Shown here: positions 7,525 to 17,545 of the stretch, one piece after another
How positions within the stretch are numbered: the stretch's first letter is position 1
Layout of the letters: the number at the start of each line of letters is the position of its first letter
Assembly (NCBI RefSeq): GCF_036417355.1
Contig: NZ_CP143889.1
Coordinates: forward strand, 1,550,001 to 1,614,000
Length of the DNA stretch: 64,000 bases
Source: Akkermansia sp. RCC_12PD
Lineage (GTDB): Bacteria; Verrucomicrobiota; Verrucomicrobiia; Verrucomicrobiales; Akkermansiaceae
Direction: 5' to 3'
Made by a program: the position numbers and the translations under genes
Notes under the pieces: generated by a model
What the model was told of the DNA's origin: nothing
The model's input: the letters and a program-made list of their open reading frames with translations, nothing else
The model's database searches: none

Positions 7525-7860
7525 TAAAAAGTCTCAACCCATCTTTTTCATTTCTTTTCCATTCATAATCATACCAATCCTCCAATCCATTCACGAAACT
7601 CATGAGGATTATCTGCACTGGGATTGTAGCTCCAAAATCTGTTCCAATCAGGATTCTCTTCTTTTGAATCATTGTTCATAGTTGACTGTTCTTGCCCTAA
7701 ATCTCTCCAAGAACCTTCCCTGCAATCTCCATTGGCATTTCTCTATATCCTAAACAATTTTCATAGAAATCATTTTAGGATTAATTATTTGGAATCATTT
7801 TATTAAAAATGCCTTCGTACAAAACTGATTGACCTTGGAAGTCCTGGAATCCGGTCATAC
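7511..7860 (-). pseudogene. Decayed gene copy (unknown family), C-terminal part
   Basis: Reading the minus strand with frame changes gives coherent protein pieces: GQSVLYEGIFN (about 7834-7802), NDFYENCLGYREMPMEIAGK (about 7788-7730), NPDWNRFWSYNPSADNPHEF (about 7648-7589), then DWYDYEWKRNEKDG and LRLFIKKY ending in TAA at 7511-7513. At least three frame breaks and one stop separate them. The aromatic, acidic composition looks like genuine former coding sequence. The first pieces recur in the copy at 8212-8538 (LYEAVFN, then YENYSERK). I do not recognise the family. Its 3' end overlaps the last 14 bases of the DUF2971 gene. Confidence 0.5.
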
Positions 7861-8211
7861 GTAATCATGCATTTGGTAATTCCTCCATTTATTATATTCA
7901 TACATTGAGTGAGATCATTTTTCTTATAACTTATTTATTTCCATATGTTTGTGAATTCCATGGGATTTCCGGGGAAACAATACATGGAATACAGAGGTAT
8001 ACATTTGAAAACTCTCTCTTTATCTTTAATATACATTGTATGAGACCATATTTTTCATAACTTGCTCATTGCAATATATTTGTAAATTTTAAGCCCGTTT
8101 TCATTAGCCTTTTTTAATCTGCATAACTCTATTGTACATGATCATTTGGGAAACACATATTTTACAAAATGAGGATTACAGTATACACGGAATCATCTAT
8201 ACGCAGGTTAT
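7861..8211. other. Degenerate repeats between decayed copies
   Basis: This stretch holds two diverged copies of an ~80-bp repeat (7880-7950 and 8012-8090), both related to 230-310. Each contains a variant of ATACATTGTATGAGACCAT; on the minus strand it reads as MVSYNVY-like peptide. GTATAC-centred blocks sit at about 7998-8003 and 8182-8187, as at 211-216. No open reading frame is supported. Confidence 0.5.
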
Positions 8212-8538
8212 TTTATTCTGAATATCCCCAGAATTGATTGTACGGATTTTTTTACGACTTCCCTTATCAATTACCTTCCTTTCTGAATAATTTTCGTAGG
8301 AATCAATTTAGAATTAATGGCGCTGTATTCCTTTGATTCCAAGTGCTGGATACAGTTTGAGTGGGTACAAGGAAATGTTTAATTAAAAACGGCTTCGTAC
8401 AAAATCTCCATAGAAGGATTGTGCCATGTTTCCTGCCAGTTGTACGCTGTATTCTTTGTCGGTAGAGGGTAATTATTCTGCATGTCTCCAGGATCATTTG
8501 TAAGGATTTCAAAGGAATGATGGGTATTAACCTACGCA
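8212..8538 (-). pseudogene. Decayed gene copy (unknown family), upstream copy
   Basis: On the minus strand a readable stretch ends at TAA 8379-8381: EILTNDPGDMQNNYPLPT, then NTAYNWQETWHNPSMEILYE and AVFN. It is followed by DSYENYSERK near 8318-8285 and by RTINSGDIQNK near 8244-8213, which repeats the ILTNDPGDMQNN segment. So one copy is truncated and a second begins inside it. This supports tandem duplication followed by decay. The family is not recognised. Confidence 0.45.
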
Positions 8539-8708
8539 AATCTGAAAAATTACCGCAAAAAATATTTTTGCCTTACATTGTGGCAAATGGACTTTGCTCT
8601 TTTTCCGATTCATCCATATCCTAATGGAGAAAAAGTTTTCATTTTTTTTACTATAGTATTATGGTATAATTGATAGTTGTGAAGAATAACCAAAATTCCT
8701 GAATAACC
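8539..8708. other. AT-rich boundary to chromosomal DNA
   Basis: No gene is present. The stretch contains A/T runs and a TATGGTATAAT-like string near 8659-8669. Base composition shifts from AT-rich to GC-rich within the following gene, marking the right edge of the accessory island. Confidence 0.35.
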
Positions 8709-10230
8709 CTATTCACTTATTCCGGTTATGTCAGTTTGGGATTTTGGGTAGCTTTTATCGGTAATCCATTTTTTCGTTTCAGTCACCATTTCGGGGGTGA
8801 CGGTGAAATCATAATTGGCATAGTCGCCGATATGGAATTGTCCGGTTTTGAAGAAGCCCCATTTCTCGAAGAAGTCGGTTAGGTCGGTTTTTGTGACGTC
8901 GCAGCATGCTTTGATGAATTCGAACTGGTATTTGATGGTATCATTCCCTCCGTAGTTTCCCGCGTTGTTGCGCAGGTATTCCATGACGTCAGGGTAGAAG
9001 TCGGGATGCCCGTTTTTGGTAAAGTAAAGATGGAGTTGCCACAGGGGGACCAGCTTGTTGAAGACATCCTTTGATTGCAGGTAGGCGATTTTTCCGTCGA
9101 TGATTTCTTTGCGCGCTTTGTCGTAGCTGCCTTGGCGCTTCAAGCGGCTTTCGTTGCCTGTTTTGGCGGCGGCTTGCAGAGAGAAAATATTGTTGCTGAC
9201 CTCCGTCATGCCGCCCCAGGTCATTGGGCGCATTTGCATGACGTGACCTACTTCGTGGGAGAAGCCCCAGCAGGCGTCGCCCTTGAGGACGTTTTCCGGA
9301 TCGGTTACCATCCGCATGGTGCCGTTGTCTCCCAGGTAGGCGACTCCATCGCCATCGCGGAACATGTAGTAGTTGAAGTTCACACGGGCAAAGACGCGGT
9401 TTTTCGGGATTTTGCCGTATTTCTCAAGGCCCATCAGCTGGTATTGGATGCCGATCAGTTTGTCGTAGGCGTTGATCAGTTCTGTCCCGCGGTCCCTGGT
9501 GAATTTTTTCAGGAATTCAACGGGGTAAGCAACCTGGATGTATTTTCCCCGGGCGTCCATGATCGGGGAGACGGCCTGGTCAAGCAGGCGTACCCAGTCT
9601 TCGTTGGTATCGCCCCGGGTGGTGTCGAAGTAGCCGTTGACTTTGCCCGTCACGAAATGGACTGGGATTTTCGGCGCCGTGTCGGCATCGTTGCTGAAGT
9701 AGCTGATGTAGGCGTTGGCGGGCGTTTCCACATCAATGATGTTGATTCCTTCCTTGAGGGGAATCTGTTTTTTTGTGCAGTCCCCAGCCGTTGGGGTCTT
9801 TCGTCGGCTGCACTCCTTCGGCCGGCTTGCGCATCAGGTTCGGGAGCAGGAGGCTGATTTCACGCCCATACGTCTTGCCGACCAGTACGACGTGCTGCCC
9901 TTTTTCCAGGTAGACACCCGTCATGTTGTCGTATTTGCTGAATCCATCTCCGATTCTGAGATTTTTGCCCGTCTGGCGGGGTGAGGGGAGGGCCTGGTAT
10001 TCGGCATACAGATAGTCCGGCTTGTAGTTGCCTGCCAGGATTTTGTCCGCGAGTTCCTTCATCGCGTCAGACTGGAAGGCGGAAGTATCCTTGACATCCT
10101 GTTTCAGGGCCGTGCAGGAGGTATCCTTGAATAGCTGGAGGTCATTGCCGATACTTTCCGGCGTATTGGCGGCAAATACCGTTGCGAGCGACAGCAGGGG
10201 AAGGGAGAGTAATGAAATGATCCGGTTCAT
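8709..10230 (-). pseudogene. Secreted M60-like zinc metallopeptidase, split by a homopolymer frameshift
   Basis: The two reading frames join into one ~505-residue protein. The 5' part (10230-9733) has a signal peptide (MNRIISLLSLPLLSLATVFA) and runs to GWGLHKK. The 3' part (to 8709) continues ETPANAYISYF and carries the M60/gluzincin motif HEVGH in GFSHEVGHVMQM, with a downstream Glu in GGMTEVSNN. M60-type (enhancin-like) peptidases act on mucin glycoproteins. The break is at the T7 run 9768-9774 (A7 in the coding strand): six A would restore LHKKQIPLKEGINIIDVETP. The second frame has only an internal GTG at 9731, so as written the catalytic part would not be exported. Decay, slippage-based switching or a sequence error are all possible. 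Confidence 0.8.
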
Positions 10231-10714
10231 AACAACGTGGGGAGTGAATGATTTTACGATGTTAGAAGTTACACTCTCCGTTTTCCTCTTCTTTCACCAT
10301 TCCTCTTTTTACCGGCAAACGGAAATCCACCCGGCTTCAACACAAGGCCCGGGCTGTTTGATGAAGGGGAGCTCTTCAGTATGGTACTGTCAATCTTCTT
10401 TGCTTGTGATTTTGAAGGCTTCCATTGTTTTAATCCCTGGCCTCCCCCTGCTGCGGTTGCCGTGACAGGAGCATTCGCTGCTGTCATGCTTGAGCCATTT
10501 GCCTCGGGTGAAGCATTTTTCCCAGGTTCAGAACATGTTAGCGGGGCTTCCCGGTTCATGGCGTTCCATGGCGCTGGTTTCTCCTTGGGGACATTAAAGT
10601 TGTAACATGGTACACCTTTCCTTCTTCTTGAGAGTCTTATTCTTGAACGGAGAGGCTTCGATACTGTTTTAACAGGAGAGTAGCCTTCAACCGTTTTTCC
10701 AATTCCAGCTTCTG
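10231..10714. other. Intergenic region, no supported gene
   Basis: An open frame of 96 codons on the minus strand (10269-10559) is low-complexity, rich in Ala, Pro, Ser and Gly, and has no recognisable domain, so I do not call it. The region separates the leftward M60 gene from the rightward DUF2254 gene and probably contains both promoters. No clear regulatory site was found. Confidence 0.4.
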
Positions 10715-11971
10715 ATGAAAGGGTCCTTCATTTTCCAAATCAGGTTATTGTTTTTGCGGGCTAACAAGCTGCTTTGGGTCAAGGCTACCTATTTTGCGCT
10801 ACTGGCTATTATTACAGCCATTGCATCGATTTACCTGGGTGAGTTCGTGCCGTTTGATATTTTCCAGAAGATCGGGCCCGATACGGTTGATACGATTTTA
10901 AATATCCTGGCTTCAAGCATGCTGGCGGTTACGACTTTTTCCTTAACCACGGTTGTTTCCGCCTATGCAGCGGCTACGTCAAGCGTGACGCCCCGGGCCA
11001 CCAAGCTGTTGATGGAAGATTCCACGGCCCAGAATGCACTTTCCACGTTCATCGGGTCCTTCATTTTCAGCCTGATTGCGATCATCTTTCTGAATTCCGG
11101 CATGTACGACCAGAAGGGAAGAGTCGTGTTGTTCGTTGTCACCCTGGGGGTGATTGCCATTATTCTGGTTACGCTCATCCGGTGGATTGAGCATTTATCC
11201 CGGCTTGGCCGGGTGGGCGAGACTTCAGAGCTTGTGGAAGGGGTGACACGGAAAGCGTTGCTGGCACGCGCCAAGGAACCCTATCTGGGGGCTAATCCCC
11301 TGGTTGACCGGGAGCTTGATATTCCGGAAAATGCCGTTCCCGTCAGGAGCGATCAGACAGGCAATATCCAATATATTGACATGGAGAAGCTGGACCACCT
11401 TTCCAGAGATAAGGATCTTAATATTTACGTTGTTGCGCTACCGGGGGATTTTGTTTCCGTTACCTCGATTCTGGTTTATGCTGACAAACCTGTGTCAAAT
11501 GAAACCCGGCGTGAACTGCTTGGAGCTTTTGTGATTGGCCATGAGCGCAATTTTGAACAGGATCCCAGATTCGGATTGTGCGTGCTTGCTGAAATTGCCG
11601 CCCGGGCCTTGTCCGCGGCCGTCAATGATTACGGCACAGGCATTGATATTATCAACCGGGGCGTGCGCCTCCTTACGAATTACGCCCAGGCGGAACGCCA
11701 TGCCGAGGTGAAGTATGAGAGAGTCTGGGTGCCTCCTTTAACTGTCTCCAATCTGTTTTCGGATATTTTTGCCCCTATCCTTCGGGATGAAGGAGGCATT
11801 ACGGTTATTGACATCAAGCTGTTGAAGGCTTTTGCCGAGCTGTATAACCTGGATAACGGGCAATTCAAGGAAGAAGCCCGGAAATACTCCCGCCAGTGCT
11901 ATGAACATGCGCTTAGAACCGTAGTGCTCGACGAAGACAGGGAGACGCTGAAAAAGCTGGTTATTGATTAG
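10715..11971 (+). CDS. DUF2254 family membrane protein
   Basis: A 418-residue inner-membrane protein of the DUF2254 family. Four hydrophobic segments lie in the first ~165 residues (about 24-45, 63-85, 112-130, 138-160); the sequence between the second and third includes the family's TTVVSAYAAATSSVTPRATK. The remaining ~250 residues are soluble and contain RALSAAVNDYGTG, the most conserved family stretch. The function of DUF2254 is not known to me. The gene stands alone on the plus strand between long intergenic gaps. Length and architecture are normal for the family. Confidence 0.85.
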   Translation: MKGSFIFQIRLLFLRANKLLWVKATYFALLAIITAIASIYLGEFVPFDIFQKIGPDTVDTILNILASSMLAVTTFSLTTVVSAYAAATSSVTPRATKLLMEDSTAQNALSTFIGSFIFSLIAIIFLNSGMYDQKGRVVLFVVTLGVIAIILVTLIRWIEHLSRLGRVGETSELVEGVTRKALLARAKEPYLGANPLVDRELDIPENAVPVRSDQTGNIQYIDMEKLDHLSRDKDLNIYVVALPGDFVSVTSILVYADKPVSNETRRELLGAFVIGHERNFEQDPRFGLCVLAEIAARALSAAVNDYGTGIDIINRGVRLLTNYAQAERHAEVKYERVWVPPLTVSNLFSDIFAPILRDEGGITVIDIKLLKAFAELYNLDNGQFKEEARKYSRQCYEHALRTVVLDEDRETLKKLVID

Positions 11972-12315
11972 ACCGTTGGTTTCTCCGTGAGAAAGGGAAA
12001 TCCGGCCAAAACCGAGCGGGCTGAATTTTGAAGACAGCGTGAAGTTTCCCAAATGCCTGGGGTCGTAACAAAGGATTTATTTCCGGGCAGACTTCGTTGG
12101 TAAAAATCGGCCCGGAAAACGGAAAGGCTCCCGACATTTTTATTTCATCAATGGGGGTAGGCCGCAGCTGTTTCGTGTTGTTATAGCTGATGGTTAATGT
12201 TTTAGAATACCGTCTTTTCAGAGGGGATCAAGTTTCATCGTTTCCTGATGATTTCTTCCCCACATGGAAATTTTAATGAGGACCCGGCCGTACATGCTCA
12301 TGATCGCGTGATCTT
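11972..12315. other. Intergenic region upstream of the esterase gene
   Basis: No open frame with coding character and no clear hairpin terminator was seen. The stretch presumably carries the promoter of the gene at 12316. Confidence 0.4.
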
Positions 12316-13641
12316 ATGATGAAGATGAATATATGTGTCCGTTCCGGGGTGCTTTTCTGTCTGCTGATGGCGGGTGTCCCTTGCAGTTTTGCTCAGAAGC
12401 TCGTTTTAACGGACTGGAATTACCTGCCGTCCTATGGGCAGTCGCTTTCCGTAGGGTGGACGGCCAAGCCGGTCGTGACCACGGAGCAGAAGAACGGCAA
12501 TTTAATGTTCAAGGGCGGCGTGCGGCCTTTTGAGGGCGGCAATGACCGGAGCGCCGCCGTTCCTCTGGTGGAGAGAGTTTCTCCGGACGGCGCCAGGGGG
12601 GAGACGCCCGTTTCCGGAGCATCCGGTAATTTCATGCGCCTGCTGAAGAAGCGCGATGCCGGAAAGGCCGCCAGGGTCCGGTTCCTGTGCTCTGCCGACG
12701 GCGTGGGAGGCGTCAGCATTGGTGTTCTTTCCAAAGGCAATGCTCCCTATCAGCGCATTCTGGATGATTTGACAGCGGGCCGCGAACTGGCGGACAAGGC
12801 CGGCAAGTCATTTTCCATGCCTTGTTTCCTGTGGACGCAGGGGGAAACCGACCAGCAGGACAAAAAAACAAGGGAATGGTACAAGGAGAAGATGCGCGCG
12901 CTGATTCAGGATATTGACGCGGACGCCAAGGCCGTCACCGGGCAGAAGAATGACGTGCTGTGCTTCGGGTACCAGGTTTCTTCCCACCTCAATTATTTTG
13001 CCCAGAATCCCACGGATTACCCTGTCATTGCCGTGGCCCAGCTGGATCTGGCCCTGGAGAAGGACAGCCGGTACATCATGGCCACGCCCATGTATCATTT
13101 CACCTATAGCGACGGGGTGCATTTGACGGCTCCCATGTCCCGGCTTTACGGGGAGTACGCCGGATACGTCATGTATAAGGTGATGGTGGAAGGCGTGAAA
13201 TGGAAGCCCATCCATCCCGTCGCCCATGCAATCGGCAGGAAAGGGCAGGATTGGACAGTAGACGTAAAGTTTTTCACGCCTGTGCCTCCTCTGGTGCTGG
13301 ATACCAGGACGATTCTTGATCCGGGCAATTACGGTTTTTCCCTGGTGAATGGCCGGGAAGAGCCTCTGGAGATCAAGTCCGTCAGCTTGAACGGTAAAAA
13401 TGTTGTCCGCATTGTAACATCATCAGACCCTTCCGGCAGCCGCCTCCGGTACGGAATGAACTTGAAGGAGAAACTTCCCTCCGGTCCGCGTACCGGCGCC
13501 CGCGGATGCCTTCGGGATTCCCAGGGGGAGAAGGTTAAGACCCGTATTCAGGACGTCGTGTACCGCATGGATAACTGGTGCCCGTTTTTCGATTACCCCC
13601 TGGAATCCCGGGGCAGGATGAACAAGACGGATTCCAGGTAG
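12316..13641 (+). CDS. Secreted SGNH-type (sialate O-acetylesterase-like) esterase
   Basis: A 441-residue protein with a signal peptide (about 1-26, ending PCSFAQ). SGNH-hydrolase blocks are visible: the nucleophile Ser in LPSYGQSLSVGW (about 37-48), WTQGETD (about 172-178, block III-like), and the catalytic Asp/His in SDGVHLT (about 266-272). The GQS...QGE...DGVH pattern is that of the sialate O-acetylesterase (SASA) group, which removes acetyl esters from sialic acids or other sugars. A sialidase and an AGE epimerase lie within 5 kb, which fits mucin sialoglycan processing. The substrate is inferred. A terminator-like hairpin follows. Confidence 0.75.
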   Translation: MMKMNICVRSGVLFCLLMAGVPCSFAQKLVLTDWNYLPSYGQSLSVGWTAKPVVTTEQKNGNLMFKGGVRPFEGGNDRSAAVPLVERVSPDGARGETPVSGASGNFMRLLKKRDAGKAARVRFLCSADGVGGVSIGVLSKGNAPYQRILDDLTAGRELADKAGKSFSMPCFLWTQGETDQQDKKTREWYKEKMRALIQDIDADAKAVTGQKNDVLCFGYQVSSHLNYFAQNPTDYPVIAVAQLDLALEKDSRYIMATPMYHFTYSDGVHLTAPMSRLYGEYAGYVMYKVMVEGVKWKPIHPVAHAIGRKGQDWTVDVKFFTPVPPLVLDTRTILDPGNYGFSLVNGREEPLEIKSVSLNGKNVVRIVTSSDPSGSRLRYGMNLKEKLPSGPRTGARGCLRDSQGEKVKTRIQDVVYRMDNWCPFFDYPLESRGRMNKTDSR

Positions 13642-13649
13642 ATTTCCAT

Positions 13650-13670
13650 AAGGCGGCCGGAGCCGCTTTT
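13650..13670 (+). terminator. Terminator after the esterase gene
   Basis: An 8-bp stem (AAGGCGGC with GCCGCTTT, one G-T pair) with loop CGGA, running into T-rich sequence, nine bases after the stop codon at 13641. Confidence 0.5.
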
Positions 13671-13880
13671 GTTCCTTTCTTCCTGCATGGTTTATCCATT
13701 CCTTCTGAAAGACATGGAGTTCCTGTTCTGGTTTTAGTAGCCTATACCCCAAATTGGAGTCGGTTCAAATGAGAGAATTCTAAGGCCTGGTTAGCGTTTG
13801 TAGATTGTTTGTCCAGCGTATAGTTTAGAAAATAAGAAGGATCGAGAATTTTTCCTATTGCTGTTGCAACTTGTCTCATT

Positions 13881-14636
13881 CTAAGCTGGCCGGACTTTTC
13901 TACGAACGAGACAGCCAATGAAAGCAAGCAAGCCAAGCATGGAGGTCGAAGGCTCCGGAATAGCATCACGCACCATGCCGTTGAGCCGTATGTTGCTAAT
14001 CGCCAAACTTTCCTCAACATCTTCGGTCGTGTTGGCAAAAGCAATTCTGAATGTGACTTCGTTTATGTTGCTATAGGTTTGACTCCAGGAAGTTAAGTCG
14101 AAAGATACACTTTGATCAAAAGTTTTGAATCCTGCATCTGTTCCAACATTAATGACGCCTCGCTGGCTTGTCAGGCCAAGAGGTATCCAATCCTCTCCGC
14201 CTATGTTGGCGAAAATTTCAAATCCGAACCGTGAAGTTACTGTTGTCGGTTCCAGGACAGCCGCTCCCCAATCAAATGTAATGTTATATAAATCAAGGGA
14301 TTTTCCTTCTTCTGCCTTGGTTGAAAATTGAATATATGATTTGTCATAGTGGGGGGTGTCGCTCGGCGTTGTATGATCATTGAACAGGGCCCAATAGTTG
14401 CCATTGCCACCCGATACGGTTGGGAAGTTGATCTTATCCTGATTTCTGCTGTAGGTGAATGAAGTGATGGCCCCCTCATAAGTAGTCATCTGGCTGCCTC
14501 CCGAAGAGTCAATGCCGGGTACTGTGGCAGCGTGGTTATAAGGGCTTTCCTGCCCGTCAAGGAAATGGGACAGCAACTCGGCTTGAACCGAGCTGCAAGC
14601 TGCAAATGCCACCAGAATGAGGAAAAAGTTTTTCAT
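13881..14636 (-). CDS. Exported PEP-CTERM-type protein
   Basis: A 251-residue protein with a signal peptide (MKNFFLILVAFAACSSVQA) and a C-terminal sorting tail: IPEPSTSMLGLLAFIGCLVR followed by basic residues. PEP-CTERM tails are recognised by exosortase in Gram-negative bacteria, so the protein is probably exported and processed at the cell surface. The middle part is a beta-rich, low-cysteine domain (DLYNITFDWGAAVLEP, VTFRIAFANTTEDVEESLAI) of unknown function. It is a monocistronic gene on the minus strand. Confidence 0.75.
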   Translation of the reverse strand: MKNFFLILVAFAACSSVQAELLSHFLDGQESPYNHAATVPGIDSSGGSQMTTYEGAITSFTYSRNQDKINFPTVSGGNGNYWALFNDHTTPSDTPHYDKSYIQFSTKAEEGKSLDLYNITFDWGAAVLEPTTVTSRFGFEIFANIGGEDWIPLGLTSQRGVINVGTDAGFKTFDQSVSFDLTSWSQTYSNINEVTFRIAFANTTEDVEESLAISNIRLNGMVRDAIPEPSTSMLGLLAFIGCLVRRKVRPA

Positions 14637-14725
14637 TGAAAATATTTTTTACTGTTTATGTTAAAGTAAGTTCTGGTGAAAATGTTCGATATCATCTGTA
14701 TGTAATTTAAATGAAGGGGTTTATT

Positions 14726-15079
14726 TTATTCTGCACAACACTTTTCCCTATGTTGGCACAAAGCGAATAACATATTAAGTTTCTGTAGCTCAATAGACGC
14801 CCCAATTTTTGGAATAGACATTAACGCGCTTTTTTCCGCTTGTTCAGGATTGTCATACGTTCTTCCGGAATTGCCGTGTGGCCTCGTCGATATCCGATTT
14901 TGTAACTTGGCTGATATTCCATGATTGATCATCTTTTCCGCTGAAGCTGGCCCCGTTAGGCAGGCAGAATCGGCCGAGTGCGTCCAGTTGCCATATTCTC
15001 CAATGACTTTGATAAAGATCAGCATTTTACCCCCTCTGTTCCATGAAGCTTCAAATGCCAGTTTCATCTGGGAAAGCAT
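14726..15079 (-). CDS. Hypothetical protein, uncertain
   Basis: An open frame of 117 codons on the same strand as, and upstream of, the PEP-CTERM gene. It has no recognisable domain, signal peptide or membrane segment. It might instead start at MLIFIKVIGEYGNW about 18 residues in. Composition (five cysteines, many basic residues) is not clearly coding. It could be a remnant. Confidence 0.25.
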   Translation of the reverse strand: MLSQMKLAFEASWNRGGKMLIFIKVIGEYGNWTHSADSACLTGPASAEKMINHGISAKLQNRISTRPHGNSGRTYDNPEQAEKSALMSIPKIGASIELQKLNMLFALCQHREKCCAE

Positions 15080-15637
15080 CCATTATGTCCATTTAAATTA
15101 ATTCCATTGCCGACTTTGAAAAATACCCCATATTTGTAGTAAGGTGATACGGGAAAGTTGCCGCCCCCATGACAATAAAGAAGCAGACAGCATGCAGAGC
15201 CTGTTGTTTTACAGAGGTTTCAGAAGGAGCCGCAGTCTCTTCTTGTCCGTCCGCACATTCTTCATTCTTGAGCAGACATTCGGCACGGTTTGCAGAGAAG
15301 CGTCTTATTTTTCCTTCCGGGGAAGGTTTCCTTGCCCGGACGGAATGCGGAAGAAGGAAGGTTTTTCATTAGAAGAGCGGCGTTTTCCCGAGATGAAGAA
15401 ATTATCCGGTTTGGAATAAGAACTGGAGACAGGGACCATCTGTACCTTGCGGACAGGCACAAGATATTTTATTCCTTCCCGTTTGATTTCCAATGGAAAT
15501 GGATGAAACCATATGGCAGGCTTCATCCCTTGGCGGCAAATAAACAACCGTTTTTACCCAGTCTGCATTCCCGTTGGAACGGTTTCCTCGGAAAGAAAAC
15601 TTATGCCAGTTACGGCATCTATTTCGGGAACGGCGTT
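15080..15637. other. Intergenic region, nothing recognised
   Basis: Several short overlapping frames exist on both strands but none shows coding character. No hairpin terminator or known RNA motif was found. Confidence 0.4.
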
Positions 15638-16852
15638 TTAGGCCTGCATTTTTGCAATGCGTTCAATCAGTTCCATGCACATACGGCCGTTGTGGTAGGG
15701 GCCTTTCCAGGCGTTTACTCTGAATTCGTTGTCTCCGTCCTGGGGATCCAGGTCTCCTCTGGAGAGCCATTCCCGGAATTTGCCGTCGCTATGGTCGGAG
15801 ACATAGTTCCTGATGTAGTCGACTACGTTCATTGTCAGCGCCAGATATTTGGGATCACCCGTCAACTGGAAGGCATTGAAGAAGCCGATGACCGCTTCAC
15901 TCTGCACCCACCAGGACATCTGACGGTCTACGAGTCCGTGCTCGTTGGCTTCTGCATACAGGCCTCCTGTGTCCGGGTTGATGCCGTCCGCGCATGCATC
16001 GGCAATCCGCACGGAAATCGGCTTGCATTTTTCCACCAGTTCCTTGCCTCCGTAAGCTTCGGCGGCTTCCGTCAGCAGCCAGGCGCCTTCAATGTCGTGG
16101 CCGAAGGAAAACAGGGTATCCGTTGATTTCCAGTCATCAGTCATGTAGGGCTTGTAGTGGAAGTATTCCTGGTCCAGCAGCTTGTTGGTCATAATGTCAA
16201 TCAGTTCGCCCACGGTTTTCCTCAGCTTGGGATCATCATCCACGAGCATCAGAGTCGTATAACTTTCAATCATGTGCAGATGGGTGTTGAGCGCCTTGGA
16301 TCCCAGGGAAGGGTCCGGAATATTGAAGCTGTCATCCCGCCTTTTCCAATCCCGGGTAAAGGTTTCAAAGTATCCCCCGTGTTTGGGATCCAGGGCATGT
16401 TTTTCCAACGCTTCATACATGTCCCGGGCCAGCTTCAGGCCGTCTTTGCTGCCGCTCGCTCTTGCCAATTCCGCTCCTCCATAGATGATGAAGGCAATAC
16501 CGTAGGGGTATTTTGACTCATCCGCGGGGTTGCCCTGGGCGTCTACTACCCAGTAGGCTCCTCCGTATTCCTTGTCTACAAAGTGTTCCTTGATGTAATC
16601 CTTTGCATGGTTGGCCATTTCCAGATAGCGGGGATCCTTCAGAATGCGGTAGGCGCTTGCAAACGTCCACATGAGTCTGGCGTTGAGCACAATGGAGCGG
16701 TCGGCGTCCTTGACCGGTTCAAGCGTCCTCAGAACGGCTCCGTAAAAACCGCCTTTGGGGGCGTAGTCATAATTGATATAAAAATCCAGAATGTCTTTCA
16801 GTTCCTGCCTGGACCATTCATCCAAAGATTGCAATGTTTCCTTAGTTTCCAT
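15638..16852 (-). CDS. AGE-family sugar epimerase (cellobiose/mannobiose 2-epimerase-like)
   Basis: A 404-residue cytosolic protein of the N-acylglucosamine 2-epimerase superfamily, an (alpha/alpha)6 barrel. Conserved segments include NTHLHMIESYTTLM (about 188-201), FGHDIEGAWLL (about 248-258, catalytic His), MSWWVQSEAVIGFFNAFQ (about 311-328) and WKGPYHNGRMCME (about 385-397, second catalytic His). The HDIEGAWLL and WWVQSEA patterns fit cellobiose/mannobiose 2-epimerases better than GlcNAc 2-epimerases. The enzyme interconverts the C2 epimers of a reducing-end sugar. Proximity to sialidase and esterase genes suggests sugar salvage, but it is oppositely oriented and not in their operon. Exact substrate is open. 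Confidence 0.82.
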   Translation of the reverse strand: METKETLQSLDEWSRQELKDILDFYINYDYAPKGGFYGAVLRTLEPVKDADRSIVLNARLMWTFASAYRILKDPRYLEMANHAKDYIKEHFVDKEYGGAYWVVDAQGNPADESKYPYGIAFIIYGGAELARASGSKDGLKLARDMYEALEKHALDPKHGGYFETFTRDWKRRDDSFNIPDPSLGSKALNTHLHMIESYTTLMLVDDDPKLRKTVGELIDIMTNKLLDQEYFHYKPYMTDDWKSTDTLFSFGHDIEGAWLLTEAAEAYGGKELVEKCKPISVRIADACADGINPDTGGLYAEANEHGLVDRQMSWWVQSEAVIGFFNAFQLTGDPKYLALTMNVVDYIRNYVSDHSDGKFREWLSRGDLDPQDGDNEFRVNAWKGPYHNGRMCMELIERIAKMQA

Positions 16853-17545
16853 CGTTGTGTCTTTCGTTACATTTCATGGGCATCCCGTTTATTGATGCCC
16901 CCTGTTTCCCGGCTGCAAGTGCATTGCCAACGGAGGATCTCCATCCGGGTGGGGAAGGACGCAGGCTGTTGCACGCATCAACGTTTTTCGTTTCTCCTGA
17001 AAGGGTTACCGCCGGGACTGGGAACATGGCATGTCTGCATGTTCGTATTGGTTTTGACAGGTTCCATATTTTCATGTTGAGAATATGACCTCTGGACAAA
17101 AGGTTCCGTAGGGGAGGAATTCCTTGTCTCAGGATTTCTTTTAACGGATGTTTAAGGCGTACATGGCCGGAACGGCATACGGACGGATTTTTCATTGTCC
17201 CGGAGAAGGATTGTTTTTCTTTCATGTTTGACTATCAGAAGATTTTGTTAATATTTCACGGTGCGTGCATTGTGGCCGCCTCTGTTTTTCCACGGTCTGA
17301 ACATCCTGGCGGCAAATTCTCGCAGGAAGGTGGTAAAAAAGTGTGCGTGATTATCGAGTCATGAATTCCTTCAAGAACCTGTTTTGTTCTCTTTCATTCT
17401 TTTTCCCGAGCGCGAGTCAGGTCCGGGAGGAAGTTTCGGAAAGACGGACTGATGGTATGCGTTATTCCAGGGCTTCCTCTGGTCTTCACGCCTATTCATG
17501 ACATGGCCGTTGTCTGGAAGAAGAAAATGGAATAGGGTGGAAAAG
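16853..17545. other. Long intergenic region between divergent genes
   Basis: This stretch separates the leftward epimerase from the rightward sialidase and probably holds both promoters. Open frames here are short and lack coding character. The 48 bases from 17498 are open in the sialidase frame but are better read as leader. Confidence 0.4.

Noticed and set aside
7451-7681. 76-codon plus-strand frame after the DUF2971 gene
   Set aside because: The opposite strand carries coherent decayed coding sequence; the plus frame is Ile/Phe-rich noise.
10269-10559. 96-codon minus-strand frame in the gap after the M60 gene
   Set aside because: Low-complexity composition, no domain and no clear start context; kept out as unsupported.
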